Of a stretch of 64,000 nucleotides of DNA, positions 55,641-64,000 are shown piece by piece. Origin of the DNA: Ornithodoros turicata (Eukaryota; Arthropoda; Arachnida; Ixodida; Argasidae); the NCBI RefSeq assembly GCF_037126465.1, contig NC_088203.1, positions 53,419,581 to 53,483,580 on the forward strand. Reading direction: 5' to 3'. Made by a program: the position numbers and the translations under genes. The notes under the pieces are model-generated. The model did not search any database. It was not told where the DNA came from and was given only the letters and a program-made list of their open reading frames with translations. Within the stretch, counting starts at the first letter, position 1. Each line of letters begins with the position of its first letter.

Positions 55641-56384
55641 TTGCACTGTGGCATTGAGGAGTGCTCAGTCACCCTCCCAGGTGTATATCGCTCGCTGAGT
55701 GACCCCTGGTTTGCCAATCCCGAACGATGCGCAGCTACCCAGGGCCGACGAGCCGCAAACACGGCGAAACACGTGTCCTCTGGTGCTGTCGCATCGTTCA
55801 AGGAGTATCTGTTTCTCTACGTGCAGCCATAGAAGCCATTTTAATCTGTAAGTTTGAATTTCAAACACGTCTAGCACCTATTTTTTTAATGGCTTTTCCA
55901 CCTTTTTTTATAATTCACTGGCTTGCACTGTGGCATTGAGGAGTGCTCAGTCACCCTCCCAGGTGTATATCGCTCGCTGAGTGACCCCTGGTTTGCCAAT
56001 CCCGAACGATGCGCAGCTACCCAGGGCCGACGAGCCGCAAACACGGCGAAACACGTGTCCTCTGGTGCTGTCGCATCGTTCAAGGAGTATCTGTTTCTCT
56101 ACGTGCAGCCATAGAAGCCATTTTAATCTGTAAGTTTGAATTTCAAACACGTCTAGCACCTATTTTTTAATGGCTTTTCCCCCCTTTTTATAATTCACTG
56201 GCTTGCACTGTGGCATTGAGGAGTGCTCAGTCACCCTCCCAGGTGTATATCGCTCGCTGAGTGACCCCTGGTTTGCCAATCCCGAACGATGCGCAGCTAC
56301 CCAGGGCCGACGAGCCGCAAACACGGCGAAACACGTGTCCTCTGTTGCTGTCGCATCGTTCAAGGAGTATCTATATATATATAT

Positions 56385-56523
56385 TGTGAGGGAGAACCAT
56401 AGCCATGCTCATCGCCATCAGCCCTTTAGCGCGAGTTTTCATATCACCCGCATTCTTTCGTTTGGCTGCCATAAAACCACACGCTAAGCTTCCTGTCTCT
56501 CCCGTCTTATTCGCCTCTTAACA
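56385..56523 (+). repeat. Gypsy 5' LTR
   Basis: 139 bp, TG...CA, identical to 61524-61662. No clear TATA box; CATAAAACC at about 56470 may serve. Confidence 0.95.
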
Positions 56524-56636
56524 TTTGGTGGAGGTGCGACTTCGTCATCCCCCTTTCGCTACCCAACCGTCACAAACCCCCGCTTTGATCTCCCGACTTC
56601 GTACTGGAGTTGCGTTCTGGGCGTTCACTTCGCGCG

Positions 56637-57950
56637 ATGGCTTCCCCCAATGCCTCAACCGGCGACGCTTCGCCAACGCCCGTGGGACAACGCAACGCTC
56701 CCGCAGCACGGCAACGTGATCCGCCCGTATTCTCCGGCACGGGCACTGAGGACATTGATGATTGGTTGGCCGCCTACGAACGAGTAAGCAAGTTCAATGC
56801 CTGGGACGACTCCTCGAAACTAAATAATGTGGCGTTCTATCTGGTGGACCTCGCAAGAACATGGTTTCTGAACCACGAAAACGAAATCAGCTCTTGGTCT
56901 GTGTTCCGCTCCCGCCTCACTGATTTGTTTGGACGACCGGCGCTGAGAAAAGCTGACGCAGAGCATAAGCTGTCACAGAGACTTCAACTGGCAAACGAGA
57001 CGTTTACGTCATACATTGAGGAGATTCTGTCTTTGTGCAATCGCGTCGACTCCACCATGTCGGATCCCGCGAAGATCAAGCACATTCTCAAGGGGATCGC
57101 ACCTGATGCGTTTCACCTTCTCGTTCTGAAGTCCCCTTCCTCTGTCCAAGATGTCATAGCCCTCTGCAAGGAACTCCAAGAAGCGAAAAATCTTCGGCTA
57201 TCTTCCTCTATCTCATCAGCCGTACTCATGGACTCTACAACCCGAGAGGCTCTTCGCGCCTTCATTTGCCAGGTCGTCCAAGAAGAAATCGCTAGGACGT
57301 ACCCAGGGCCCCATTGCTCTCCGCTGCCTCCGGAACCACCCACGCACAGTGTGCTCGCACTTGTGCGACAGGAAGTATCCGCTGCCTTGGGTGCCAGTGC
57401 ACCAGCTAAGACGAATAACGGTATCTACGCAGACGTTGTCCGTTCACCCGCTATGGCCCAACCTCCGCCACCTCTACCCGAGCCGCCATTCCGCACCTAC
57501 GCCGATGTCGTTCGCATGCCTCCAACATACGACGCCCCAGAGGCCCGAGCACATACCTACGAGGCTGTTGCCCCTATCGCGCCTCTATATTCTCAAGAAG
57601 GCAGATATTTCACTAATCGGCGTCCGACCACATTTTCCCCTCGACGAGAAATGCGAACGTGCTTTTACTGTGGTATCCGAGGGCATATTTCGCGCGACTG
57701 TCGCCGCCGCCGCAGAGACCTCGAGTATGGTCAGACGGGCTCGGACTCTTATGATTCCTACGTGGCCGCGAGACAGAATCGTTCCATTCCCTACGGCATA
57801 CCTGACGGGCCGTTTCGGTCAGGTCTAAGGGACCGTCGCATCTCACCTGATGCTCGCCACTCTCGCTCACCGTCCCCACGGTTTCGGGACCCCCGTCCGT
57901 CACCTACACGCAATCGCGGCCCGTCACCTGTTCCAGAGGGAAACCAATAG
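56637..57950 (+). CDS. gag: Gypsy Gag polyprotein
   Basis: ATG at 56637 (the open frame extends upstream without ATG) gives 437 aa. The first third has the Retrotrans_gag fold: FSGTGTEDIDDWLAAYERV, then RTWFLNHENEISSWSVFRSR and LANETFTSYIEEILSLCNRV. A proline-rich linker follows. A CCHC knuckle CFYCGIRGHISRDC lies near residue 345, followed by an Arg/Ser-rich tail. It packages the element RNA into cytoplasmic particles. It ends TAG at 57948-57950, six bases after the last base... of a frameshift heptamer described separately; pol overlaps its last 100 nt in the -1 frame. Intact, without stops. Confidence 0.95.
   Translation: MASPNASTGDASPTPVGQRNAPAARQRDPPVFSGTGTEDIDDWLAAYERVSKFNAWDDSSKLNNVAFYLVDLARTWFLNHENEISSWSVFRSRLTDLFGRPALRKADAEHKLSQRLQLANETFTSYIEEILSLCNRVDSTMSDPAKIKHILKGIAPDAFHLLVLKSPSSVQDVIALCKELQEAKNLRLSSSISSAVLMDSTTREALRAFICQVVQEEIARTYPGPHCSPLPPEPPTHSVLALVRQEVSAALGASAPAKTNNGIYADVVRSPAMAQPPPPLPEPPFRTYADVVRMPPTYDAPEARAHTYEAVAPIAPLYSQEGRYFTNRRPTTFSPRREMRTCFYCGIRGHISRDCRRRRRDLEYGQTGSDSYDSYVAARQNRSIPYGIPDGPFRSGLRDRRISPDARHSRSPSPRFRDPRPSPTRNRGPSPVPEGNQ
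57938..57944 (+). promoter_or_regulatory. -1 ribosomal frameshift site, G GGA AAC
   Basis: GGGAAAC is in the gag frame as G GGA AAC, a canonical X XXY YYZ slippery heptamer, and the gag stop TAG starts three bases after it (57948). The pol frame is the -1 frame and is open from 57851. A CGCAG/CTGCG stem (about 57952-57956 with 57972-57976) starts about 7 bases downstream, the normal spacing for a stimulatory structure. Confidence 0.75.
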
Positions 57951-60900
57951 CCGCAGTCCGAGGAGGGCGGGCTGCGACAAGGATCACTACTCACAAACCT
58001 CCCCGTAATCTCATCACCATCGTTGTTGAAGGTCTCAGGATGACTGCTCTCATTGATACAGGTGCGGCCACGTCGGTAATCAGTGCGGACATTTGTAAGA
58101 AGCTACGTAAAGTTACGACACCATACGACGGTCCTGTACTCAAAAGTGCAGCAAATGCCACTCTTCTGCCAGCCGCGAGATGTACGGCACGCGTAGGGAT
58201 TCAAGATTCCTGGTACCCAGTTCAGTTCGTCGTGCTCACTTCCTGCCCACATGACGCCATATTAGGCTGGGACTTTCTGAAGGACCACGGTGCGTTCATC
58301 GACTGTTCTGCCGACGAAATCTTTTTCTCTGATATGCCCTCCTATGAGGTTGAGCACGTCACGATCTCCTCCTGCAAATTACATGGCCTCCACGATGTCC
58401 TAATCCCATCTCGCTCTACCGTCTTCGCCAGCCTGAAGCCAGTCTTGGGCACGTTCGACTCACCGCACATTATTGTGAACCCGCAAAACGCATCACTTTC
58501 TACTAAAGGCCTCATCGCTCCTGTGTGCTTGTGCACTCCCGCAAGCGGCGAAGTGGCTATACCAATTACTAATCTACTAGATGGCCCCGTCCTCCTCCCC
58601 ACAGGATCTCTCGTCGCAATGTATGAACCGCACTACACACACGGTGTTGTCGCTGTCATAGGTACTCCTGACTCCAAATGCCCTACCGGTCGTCCTCCTG
58701 TTCGCCAGCCTGATTCCATATTTCATTCTATGATGTCACCGTCTCTGCTTTCCCCTGAAAAGCACCGGCTCCTTGCTCTTCTACGTCAGTACTCCTCCCT
58801 GTTCGATATCGGCGCCTCTCCCCTAGGCGTCGCACGCCATACTGAGCACCGCATCGACACCGGGGACTCCCCACCCCTGCGTCAACGACCGTACCGAGTT
58901 TCAGGATCAGAACGAGAGGTTATTGAAAATGAAGTGGAACAAATGCTCTCCAAAGACATAATTCGACCCTCCTCAAGTCCCTGGGCTTCTCCAGTCGTGC
59001 TTGTCCCAAAGAAAGACGGAAGCATACGATTTTGCATAGATTACCGTCGCCTCAACCACATCACCCGCAAGGATGTCTATCCTATGCCAAGGATCGACGA
59101 CGCCCTTGACACCCTCCGCGGCGCAAGTCACTTCTCGTCCCTGGACCTCCGATCTGGTTACTGGCAGATACCCATGGCCGAAACCGACAAGGAAAAGACT
59201 GCCTTCACCACACCAGACGGCTTATTTGAATTCAACGTAATGCCGTTCGGTCTGTGTAATGCTCCAGCCACTTTCGAACGCATGATGGACTCTGTGCTCC
59301 GTGGCCTTCGGTGGAAAACTTGTCTCTGCTATCTAGACGACATCGTCGTGTTTGCATCCACTTTTGACCAACATATCCAACGGCTCGAAACAATATTCAG
59401 CTGTCTCTCTCGCGCCGGCCTGCAGCTCAATAGCAAGAAGTGCAAGCTTGGATATGATACAATCAAAGTACTCGGTCACGTGGTTTCTAGGGACGGCGTC
59501 GCGCCGGACCCCGACAAAATCAAGGCGGTATCCTCATTTCCCCTTCCTACTACACTCAAAGATCTGCGCAGCTTCATCGGTCTCTGCTCCTATTTTCGAC
59601 GGTTTATCAGAGGTTTCGCGGACACCGCCGCTCCTCTTACGTCCCTCTTCAAGCGAAACGGCAAGTTTGCCTGGGCCGCGGAACACACCGATGCTTTCAT
59701 GCGCCTGAAGACAGCCTTAACGTCTGCGCCAATTCTTTCGCACTTCGACCCGTCAGCAATAACCGAATTACATACTGACGCAAGTGGAGTGGGCATCGGA
59801 GCTGTTCTTGCCCAGCGTTTACCCAATGCGCCGATGGAGTCCGCTGTCGCATTTGCCAGTCGCACCCTTTCGCACCCTGAGCAGAACTATTCGACAACAG
59901 AGAAGGAGTGCCTCGCTGTTGTCTGGGCCGTTAAAAAGTTCCGTCCTTACCTCTATGGGCGCCACTTCATCATCATCACCGACCACCATGCTTTATGTTG
60001 GCTGACCACTCTGAAAGACCCTTCTGGTCGCTTAGGCCGTTGGGTCCTGAGCCTCCAGCCATTCGACTATGCCATCAAGTACAAGTCCGGCCGGAAACAT
60101 CGTGATGCCGACGCGCTATCGCGCTGTCCATTGCCCGCTATGCAACCTACCGAAGGAGAAACAGATGGCACGATAAGCGTCCTGTCCTCACCTCCTATCG
60201 ATCTGACTGTCCTCCAAGAACACCAGATCCTCGACCCAGACTTCTCGAAGATTGTCCGCCATCTGAACGGCTCCTCCCCTTCCCCTGACCGCAAATTCCA
60301 GCGGCGGTGCAAAAACTTCATACTAATGGACGGAACACTCTACAAGCGCAACTACGATCCCGAAGGTCAGCGTTTGTTGCTCGCCGTACCACGAAACCTC
60401 CGTCAGCTAATCCTAAAGAGCCTGCATGATGACCCTACGGCGGGCCACTTGGGGTTCTTCAAAACATACGAACGTATTCGGAAACGGTATTTCTGGCCTA
60501 GGATGTACACAACGGTCCACAAATACGTTTCATCGTGCCTCTCATGTCAACGGCGGAAGGCGTCCCCTTCGCCCTCGGCTGGCTTTTTACAGCCATTGCC
60601 CCCGCCCCATGCACCATTTGATCGTGTCGGCATCGACTTACTCGGCCCCTTGCCTGTTTCGCCAGCTGGAAACAAGTGGGTTGTCGTCGCCATCGACCAC
60701 CTTACACGTTACGTTGAGACCGCCCCGCTCCGTAGTGGCTCTTCAGAAGAACTCGCAAACTTTTTCTTCCACAGCCTCCTTCTCCGCCATGGTGCACCTC
60801 GTGTGCTGCTCAGCGACCGAGGCCGCCCGTTCCTTGCCCGTCTGCTTCAGGATATTCTGCGTGCGTGCTCCGTTGCGCATCACTTCACTTCTGCATACCA

Positions 60901-61528
60901 TCCCCAAACTAATGGCCTTACAGAGAGGTTCAACCATACTCTTGGTGATATGCTGTCCCTCTACGTGTCGTCCGACCAAACGAACTGGGACACCCTCTTG
61001 CCCTATGTCACATATGCCTATAACACCGCCGTTCAATCCACGACAAATTTCAGTCCATTCCGGCTCGTGTACGGCAGAGAACCAGTCTCTAACGTTGACA
61101 CCATATTTCCATATCATCCTTCCACCGACCACAACCTCACATTGGCCGAAGCAACATCACGAACTGAGGAGTGTCGCCAGCTCGCACGGTGCCGCACATT
61201 CGGTCAGCAGGCCGCCGCCAAGCTGCGTTACGACGAGCGTCACAGACATGTATCCTACGACGTCGGCGACCTCGTCTGGCTCTGGGTACCCGTTCGCAAA
61301 CCAGGCCTCTGCGAAAAGCTCATTTGCCGCTACCTTGGTCCCTACCGTATACTCTCCAAAAACTCTGACGTTAATTACTCCGTGGAACCTGTTGATTTAC
61401 CTTCCGACCGCCGTTGCCGTTCCCGAGAAAATGCTCACGTATCCCGCCTCAAGCCCTACAAACCCCCTTCATCCTCTGAGGACATCCCAGCCAGGATGGC
61501 TTCGTCTTCGGCCGGGGAGAAGATGTGA
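57941..61528 (+). CDS. pol: Gypsy Pol polyprotein (PR-RT-RH-IN)
   Basis: Open in the -1 frame relative to gag; the first ATG is at 58040, but entry is probably by frameshift at 57938. Residues are counted from 58040. Protease: LIDTGAATSVIS, DTG at 6-8. RT: RFCIDYRRLNHITRKDVYPM, YWQIPMAETDKEKTAF, catalytic YLDD at 431-434. RNase H: HTDASGVGIGAVLA, D580. Integrase: zinc domain H796, H803, C833, C836; catalytic D866 (GIDLLGP), D926 (LLSDRGRP) and E962 (TERFNHTL), a D..D-35-E; then GPYRIL near the end (GPY/F module). 1162 aa from the ATG, no stops. No chromodomain. It provides all enzymes for copying and insertion. The final TGA lies inside the right LTR. Confidence 0.95.
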   Translation, partial: KPIAAVRGGRAATRITTHKPPRNLITIVVEGLRMTALIDTGAATSVISADICKKLRKVTTPYDGPVLKSAANATLLPAARCTARVGIQDSWYPVQFVVLTSCPHDAILGWDFLKDHGAFIDCSADEIFFSDMPSYEVEHVTISSCKLHGLHDVLIPSRSTVFASLKPVLGTFDSPHIIVNPQNASLSTKGLIAPVCLCTPASGEVAIPITNLLDGPVLLPTGSLVAMYEPHYTHGVVAVIGTPDSKCPTGRPPVRQPDSIFHSMMSPSLLSPEKHRLLALLRQYSSLFDIGASPLGVARHTEHRIDTGDSPPLRQRPYRVSGSEREVIENEVEQMLSKDIIRPSSSPWASPVVLVPKKDGSIRFCIDYRRLNHITRKDVYPMPRIDDALDTLRGASHFSSLDLRSGYWQIPMAETDKEKTAFTTPDGLFEFNVMPFGLCNAPATFERMMDSVLRGLRWKTCLCYLDDIVVFASTFDQHIQRLETIFSCLSRAGLQLNSKKCKLGYDTIKVLGHVVSRDGVAPDPDKIKAVSSFPLPTTLKDLRSFIGLCSYFRRFIRGFADTAAPLTSLFKRNGKFAWAAEHTDAFMRLKTALTSAPILSHFDPSAITELHTDASGVGIGAVLAQRLPNAPMESAVAFASRTLSHPEQNYSTTEKECLAVVWAVKKFRPYLYGRHFIIITDHHALCWLTTLKDPSGRLGRWVLSLQPFDYAIKYKSGRKHRDADALSRCPLPAMQPTEGETDGTISVLSSPPIDLTVLQEHQILDPDFSKIVRHLNGSSPSPDRKFQRRCKNFILMDGTLYKRNYDPEGQRLLLAVPRNLRQLILKSLHDDPTAGHLGFFKTYERIRKRYFWPRMYTTVHKYVSSCLSCQRRKASPSPSAGFLQPLPPPHAPFDRVGIDLLGPLPVSPAGNKWVVVAIDHLTRYVETAPLRSGSSEELANFFFHSLLLRHGAPRVLLSDRGRPFLARLLQDILRACSVAHHFTSAYHPQTNGLTERFNHTLGDMLSLYVSSDQTNWDTLLPYVTYAYNTAVQSTTNFSPFRLVYGREPVSNVDTIFPYHPSTDHNLTLAEATSRTEECRQLARCRTFGQQAAAKLRYDERHRHVSYDVGDLVWLWVPVRKPGLCEKLICRYLGPYRILSKNSDVNYSVEPVDLPSDRRCRSRENAHVSRLKPYKPPSSSEDIPARMASSSAGEKM

Positions 61529-61662
61529 GGGAGAACCATAGCCATGCTCATCGCCATCAGCCCTTTAGCGCGAGTTTTCATATCACCCGCATTCTTTCGT
61601 TTGGCTGCCATAAAACCACACGCTAAGCTTCCTGTCTCTCCCGTCTTATTCGCCTCTTAACA
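61524..61662 (+). repeat. Gypsy 3' LTR
   Basis: 139 bp, identical to the 5' LTR. Its first bases contain the pol stop codon. Confidence 0.95.
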
Positions 61663-61666
61663 ATAT

Positions 61667-61765
61667 ATAAAGAGGGGGGAAAGCCATTAAAAAAAACAAG
61701 TAAATGATGCTAGACGTGTTTGAAATTCAAACTTACAGATTAAAATGGCTTCTATGGCTGCACGT
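61667..61765 (-). repeat. Inverted partial satellite monomer, right edge
   Basis: AAGAGGGGGGAAAGCC to ATGGCTTCTATGGCTGCACG, the same orientation as the left-edge copy at 47225 and opposite to the array. Bounded by TA tracts on both sides. Confidence 0.9.
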
Positions 61766-61789
61766 ATATATATATATATATAGAAGATA

Positions 61790-62380
61790 TACTTGGTGAA
61801 TGGGGTTCGGACGACCGCGAATATATGTAGCTGAAATGAAAATTGAAACACAGGCTACGAAGGTACGGGAAGTAAGAAAAAAGGGATAATTTATTTACAT
61901 TTAAGATACTTGGAATGCTAAAAGGATTGTCTACGTTACGGCGGAAGCTCCGCCTTTGTCAGGACGTTTTATATATGGAAGATTATATCTTTATATCTCT
62001 ATATCGTTATATATATCAAGACGATTATATATAGAAGATATATATATAAGTTTAAAAAAAAGACGCGGAAACAGATTTTAGGGAAGTTACAAACATTAGT
62101 TTATTACATAGGGAGACGTTAAAATGTCAAATGGGCAAAGGAGCATGTCCTGCTCTCCGCGCATCTTTGCGACTGATTTGGTGCGCCGTTGAATACCCGA
62201 AACTTTGAAGCCTCAATTTCGGGACTTATTTTGGGCAGTTCCATTTGTAATATCGAGCGGATTTTTTGGTGGATCTGACTAAGTTCGCTATGGGCGCTCT
62301 AATTCTGTAAAAAAAAAAAAAAAAAAGAAATGTTAAGTTGACTTGGGAACCGAATGACACGTTTTTTCAAACACCCTGTA
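61790..62380 (-). mobile_element. Penelope-like terminal remnant with hammerhead-like motif
   Basis: On the minus strand, at 61966-61930, CTGACAAAGGCGGAGCTTCC is followed by GCCGTAACGTAG. This equals a hammerhead with core CTGATGA changed to CTGACAA, a good GGCGG/CCGCC stem II, and CGTAAC for CGAAAC. It is followed by TAAATAAATTATCCC, a PLE-like tail. The rest is TA-rich (61980-62050) and unassigned, with an A-run at about 62311. Confidence 0.45.
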
Positions 62381-62385
62381 TATAG

Positions 62386-63200
62386 ACTACAAGTAATGAA
62401 GAGACTTGGGAAGCATAAGGATTAAAAATAGTTGCTACTTTTATTACATTAATAATTAAGGGGGAGGTACTAGAAATAGATTTACAGTTACAGTTAGGGG
62501 TCGACGTTTCGGCAGTCAGCGCTGTCTTCAACAGGACTGAACCTGGAAATAGGTGACACGGGCTTATATACAAGGGAAAGGGGGAAATGAGAGGGGAACA
62601 GCGAACAGTACACGTGGAACGGCGTTGATGATGTTGCAGGAGCATTGTTGCTGGTCGTCCATTGAGTACTTGCAGGGGTGTTGGCTGTCTTTCAGGAGAG
62701 TGCTCCCTGGTCGTCCGATAAACCTGAAATGATAAAAAGAGAGACGGCAGAAAGAACAGAAGAGTGTCGGGGGACTTGGTCTATGAGTTAAGGCTGCGAA
62801 CTGTAGACAATATGCCGGGGTCCTTGTTTATCGTGGGCTGGAATTTGTGTATTAGGAATGATTCACGCTGTTGTCTTCTGCGGTCTGAGGGGAAACCAGA
62901 TTGTAAGGTATACACGCTGATGTCCTTGAATGAGTAACCGGTTTGGTTGAAATGACGGGACACAGGGAGATTTTTTTTTTAAATATAGGATCTGTGACTA
63001 CTAAAACAAATTCGGAATGATGTTGTAGTTTGGCCAATATATTGTGCTTTGCATGTGTTGCATTCCAATAGATATATTACGTTGGATGAGTTTCAGTCCG
63101 AAGCACTTTTGATTTTTACTTGGAAGTTGCTGTTTGTGCTTCGTACCGTGTTTGCAGTAGCAAAGTTTAGTAGTAGGTGTAGTAGTAGTAGTAGGCTGTT
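62386..63200 (-). pseudogene. Penelope-like endonuclease C-terminus and tail
   Basis: The minus-strand frame 62963-62781 reads SRHFNQTGYSFKDISVYTLQ, then RRRQQRESFLIHKFQPTINK. This is the region after the GIY-YIG core in PLEs (HFN..GHS..D..V..L, then R..RE..LI..L.P.LN). Upstream, a 63321-63001 frame has KCFGLKLIQRNISIG, a frame-shifted trace of the endonuclease core (the C...YIGQT part lies in another frame near 63030). Downstream lie a 3' tail and, at 62540-62497, a further hammerhead-like motif. The RT is absent. Dead copy. Confidence 0.65.
62497..62540 (-). ncRNA. Hammerhead-like motif of Penelope type
   Basis: The minus strand reads CCTGTTGAAGACAGCGCTGA then CTGCCGAAACGTCGACC. The core CTGTTGA differs from CTGATGA by one base, stem II (GACAG/CTGCC) has one mismatch, and CGAAAC and GTC are intact. 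PLEs are known to carry such ribozymes in their terminal repeats. Two changes from consensus make activity doubtful. Confidence 0.5.
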
Positions 63201-63229
63201 TCCATCTCAAATCGAACAATCCGGTACAT

Positions 63230-63790
63230 TTGGGTTTAGGAGAACTCGTCACAAGCCCGGTCGTCACAGGCCAACTGGTCATGGGTGAACTCGTCAAGGA
63301 GGCCGACTCGTCACAGGGCATCTCATACGAGGAACTGCCGTCACGCCGGAATAATCGTCACAGTGAACCTGCCACCTGCTCATCGCACCGTACTCCCCAA
63401 CGTATGCAATACGTAAAAGGTCAGTCCCTCAACTTTTGTCCGCGCCCCAGCAACGGAGCCCCACGCTGAGTTTCCGTCACTTCCATGATCTCCGTGCCCT
63501 TAGCAAAGACGTGAAATTTGTACGGTCAGCGGTCTTCGGAATCAGGGTTCACGGAAGTGCGGGTCGGGCACTGGACTAATCCCTTAGGTAAAACACGGTG
63601 AAAAGCATTCCATTTGGAAAGGGGGCAACCTTGCAACCAGTGTTCCGGTGACGAACCGCCCCCTTTGACAAGTGTTCCGGTGACAAAAGGACCTCGTACC
63701 AGAGGGCCGATGTGACCAATTATCCTGCGACGAGTCTTCCGCTGACGAGTGGGATTGTGACGAGTGGACCGGTTCCCGAAAAAAATATAT
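63230..63790. repeat. Inverted blocks of GTCAC/GTGAC-type short repeats
   Basis: The left block (63240-63370) repeats ACTCGTCACAG, GGTCGTCACAGG and ACTGGTCATGG. The right block (63640-63780) holds their reverse complements (GTTCCGGTGACGA, CCGCTGACGAGTGG, TGTGACGAGTGGACC). The blocks are separated by about 270 bp of unassigned sequence. This may be a MITE with repeat-rich ends. No coding sequence was recognised to the window end (63791-64000). Confidence 0.45.
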
Positions 63791-64000
63791 GTTGAAGCCA
63801 TCGGTGAGTTAGGAGAAATAAACGCTTTCGAAATTCTCTGCGCTGCGCGGTTCGGGAAATAGGAGAGAAGGAAAAAACTGCCTCTCATAAGACGATGTCG
63901 TCGCGTGCAGGTTTGAGCGTTCCCTACCATGCTATTTCTTGTCGCATTGTAGGAATTTCTTGATCTGGCTTTAGACCACTTAGGGCACAATAAGCTCCTG

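Larger units (their letters stand above)
47339..56371 (+). repeat. Satellite of about 32 monomers of 281-287 bp
   Basis: The monomer runs TTCACTGGCTTGCACTGTGG, GAGGAGTGCTCAGTCACCC, GCTGAGTGACCCCTGG, the hammerhead-like part, TCAAGGAGTATCTGTTTCTC, ATAGAAGCCATTTTAATCTG, GTTTGAATTTCAAACACG, and a T-run with CCCCC before TATAA. The first three monomers are 287 bp (extra CATCATTTACTTA); the rest are 280-282 bp and almost identical. All six frames are partly open in every copy (63- to 73-codon frames), which follows from the repeat itself. A G/T variant at CCCAGKGCC alternates in blocks. Confidence 0.97.
56385..61662 (+). mobile_element. Gypsy LTR retrotransposon, full length and young
   Basis: The LTRs (56385-56523 and 61524-61662) are 139 bp, start TGTGAGGGAG, end CTCTTAACA, and look identical base for base. 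ATAT at both outer sides is consistent with a 4-bp duplication in a TA tract. A primer-binding region TTTGGTGGAGG follows the left LTR. Gag and pol are intact and no env is present. The pol stop codon overlaps the start of the right LTR. It sits at the right edge of the satellite. Confidence 0.95.

Noticed and set aside
47339..56371. Repeat array as CRISPR-like locus
   Set aside because: Monomers are contiguous 281-bp units without unique spacers, and the genome is eukaryotic.
47431..56487. Dozens of 61-73 codon open frames, strongly conserved along the array
   Set aside because: They recur with the 281-bp monomer on both strands and in several frames. Conservation follows from array homogenisation, and no family, splice or promoter context supports coding.
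60426..61541. 371-codon open frame overlapping Gypsy pol
   Set aside because: Shadow of the integrase frame; composition and lack of motifs agree.

Overview
This window reads as a transposon-dense animal nuclear genome, most probably a chelicerate and probably a hard tick. The evidence is a tRNA-derived SINE of the tick type, several Penelope-like elements (PLEs), GT-AG introns, a metazoan Src-type kinase exon, and the mixture of ISL2EU, tnp2, Maverick and hAT-like elements. No bacterial operon, CRISPR array or riboswitch was seen. The only convincing host coding sequence is one terminal exon of a Src-family tyrosine kinase (22787-22989, minus strand).

Left third (1-23 kb). A LINE ORF1 remnant and its GC-rich leader lie at 81-1700. 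A TATA plus initiator promoter lies near 3.1 kb. A decayed Maverick/Polinton-like element on the minus strand spans 3.4-15.3 kb: integrase, two capsid-region proteins, an F54H12.2-like protein and an adenain-like protease. It is split by a minisatellite, a hAT-like MITE, a 1.2-kb TIR element and an I-type LINE with a 15-bp target-site duplication (TSD) and a twin-priming inversion. Next come a PLE fragment, a 2.4-kb element with 0.65-kb terminal inverted repeats, a 2.9-kb stretch with nothing recognised, a small MITE, a SINE with a 12-bp TSD, and the kinase exon.

Middle (23.9-46 kb). This is a nest of elements. The outermost is an ISL2EU-like DNA transposon. A SWIM/YqaJ nuclease gene on the plus strand is spread over 23977-42744, and a convergent THAP/HTH/DDE transposase pseudogene lies at 44099-45988. 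The nuclease gene is broken twice: by a PLE bounded by inverted repeats (about 24.97-29.9 kb) and by an 11.6-kb transposon (30331-41949). Removing the 11.6-kb element with one CA duplication rejoins the nuclease reading frame. The 11.6-kb element carries a well-preserved tnp2-type transposase (860 aa, two exons) and, head to head with it, a multi-exon BEN-domain gene. It also carries subterminal tandem repeats and a head-to-head PLE with two hAT-like MITEs.

Right third (47-64 kb). About 32 tandem copies of a 281-287 bp monomer form a satellite at 47.2-56.4 kb. Each monomer contains a hammerhead-ribozyme-like fold (stem I, core, stem II, CGAAAC, short stem III), with a C in place of the conserved core U4. 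A young Gypsy LTR retrotransposon with identical 139-bp LTRs sits in the TA repeat at the edge of the array; its gag-pol junction has a G GGA AAC frameshift heptamer. PLE remnants with further hammerhead-like motifs and a diverged PLE endonuclease fill the last 2.5 kb. The co-occurrence of PLEs and a hammerhead-bearing satellite resembles the described metazoan retrozymes and is the most interesting feature of the window, together with the tnp2/BEN transposon.
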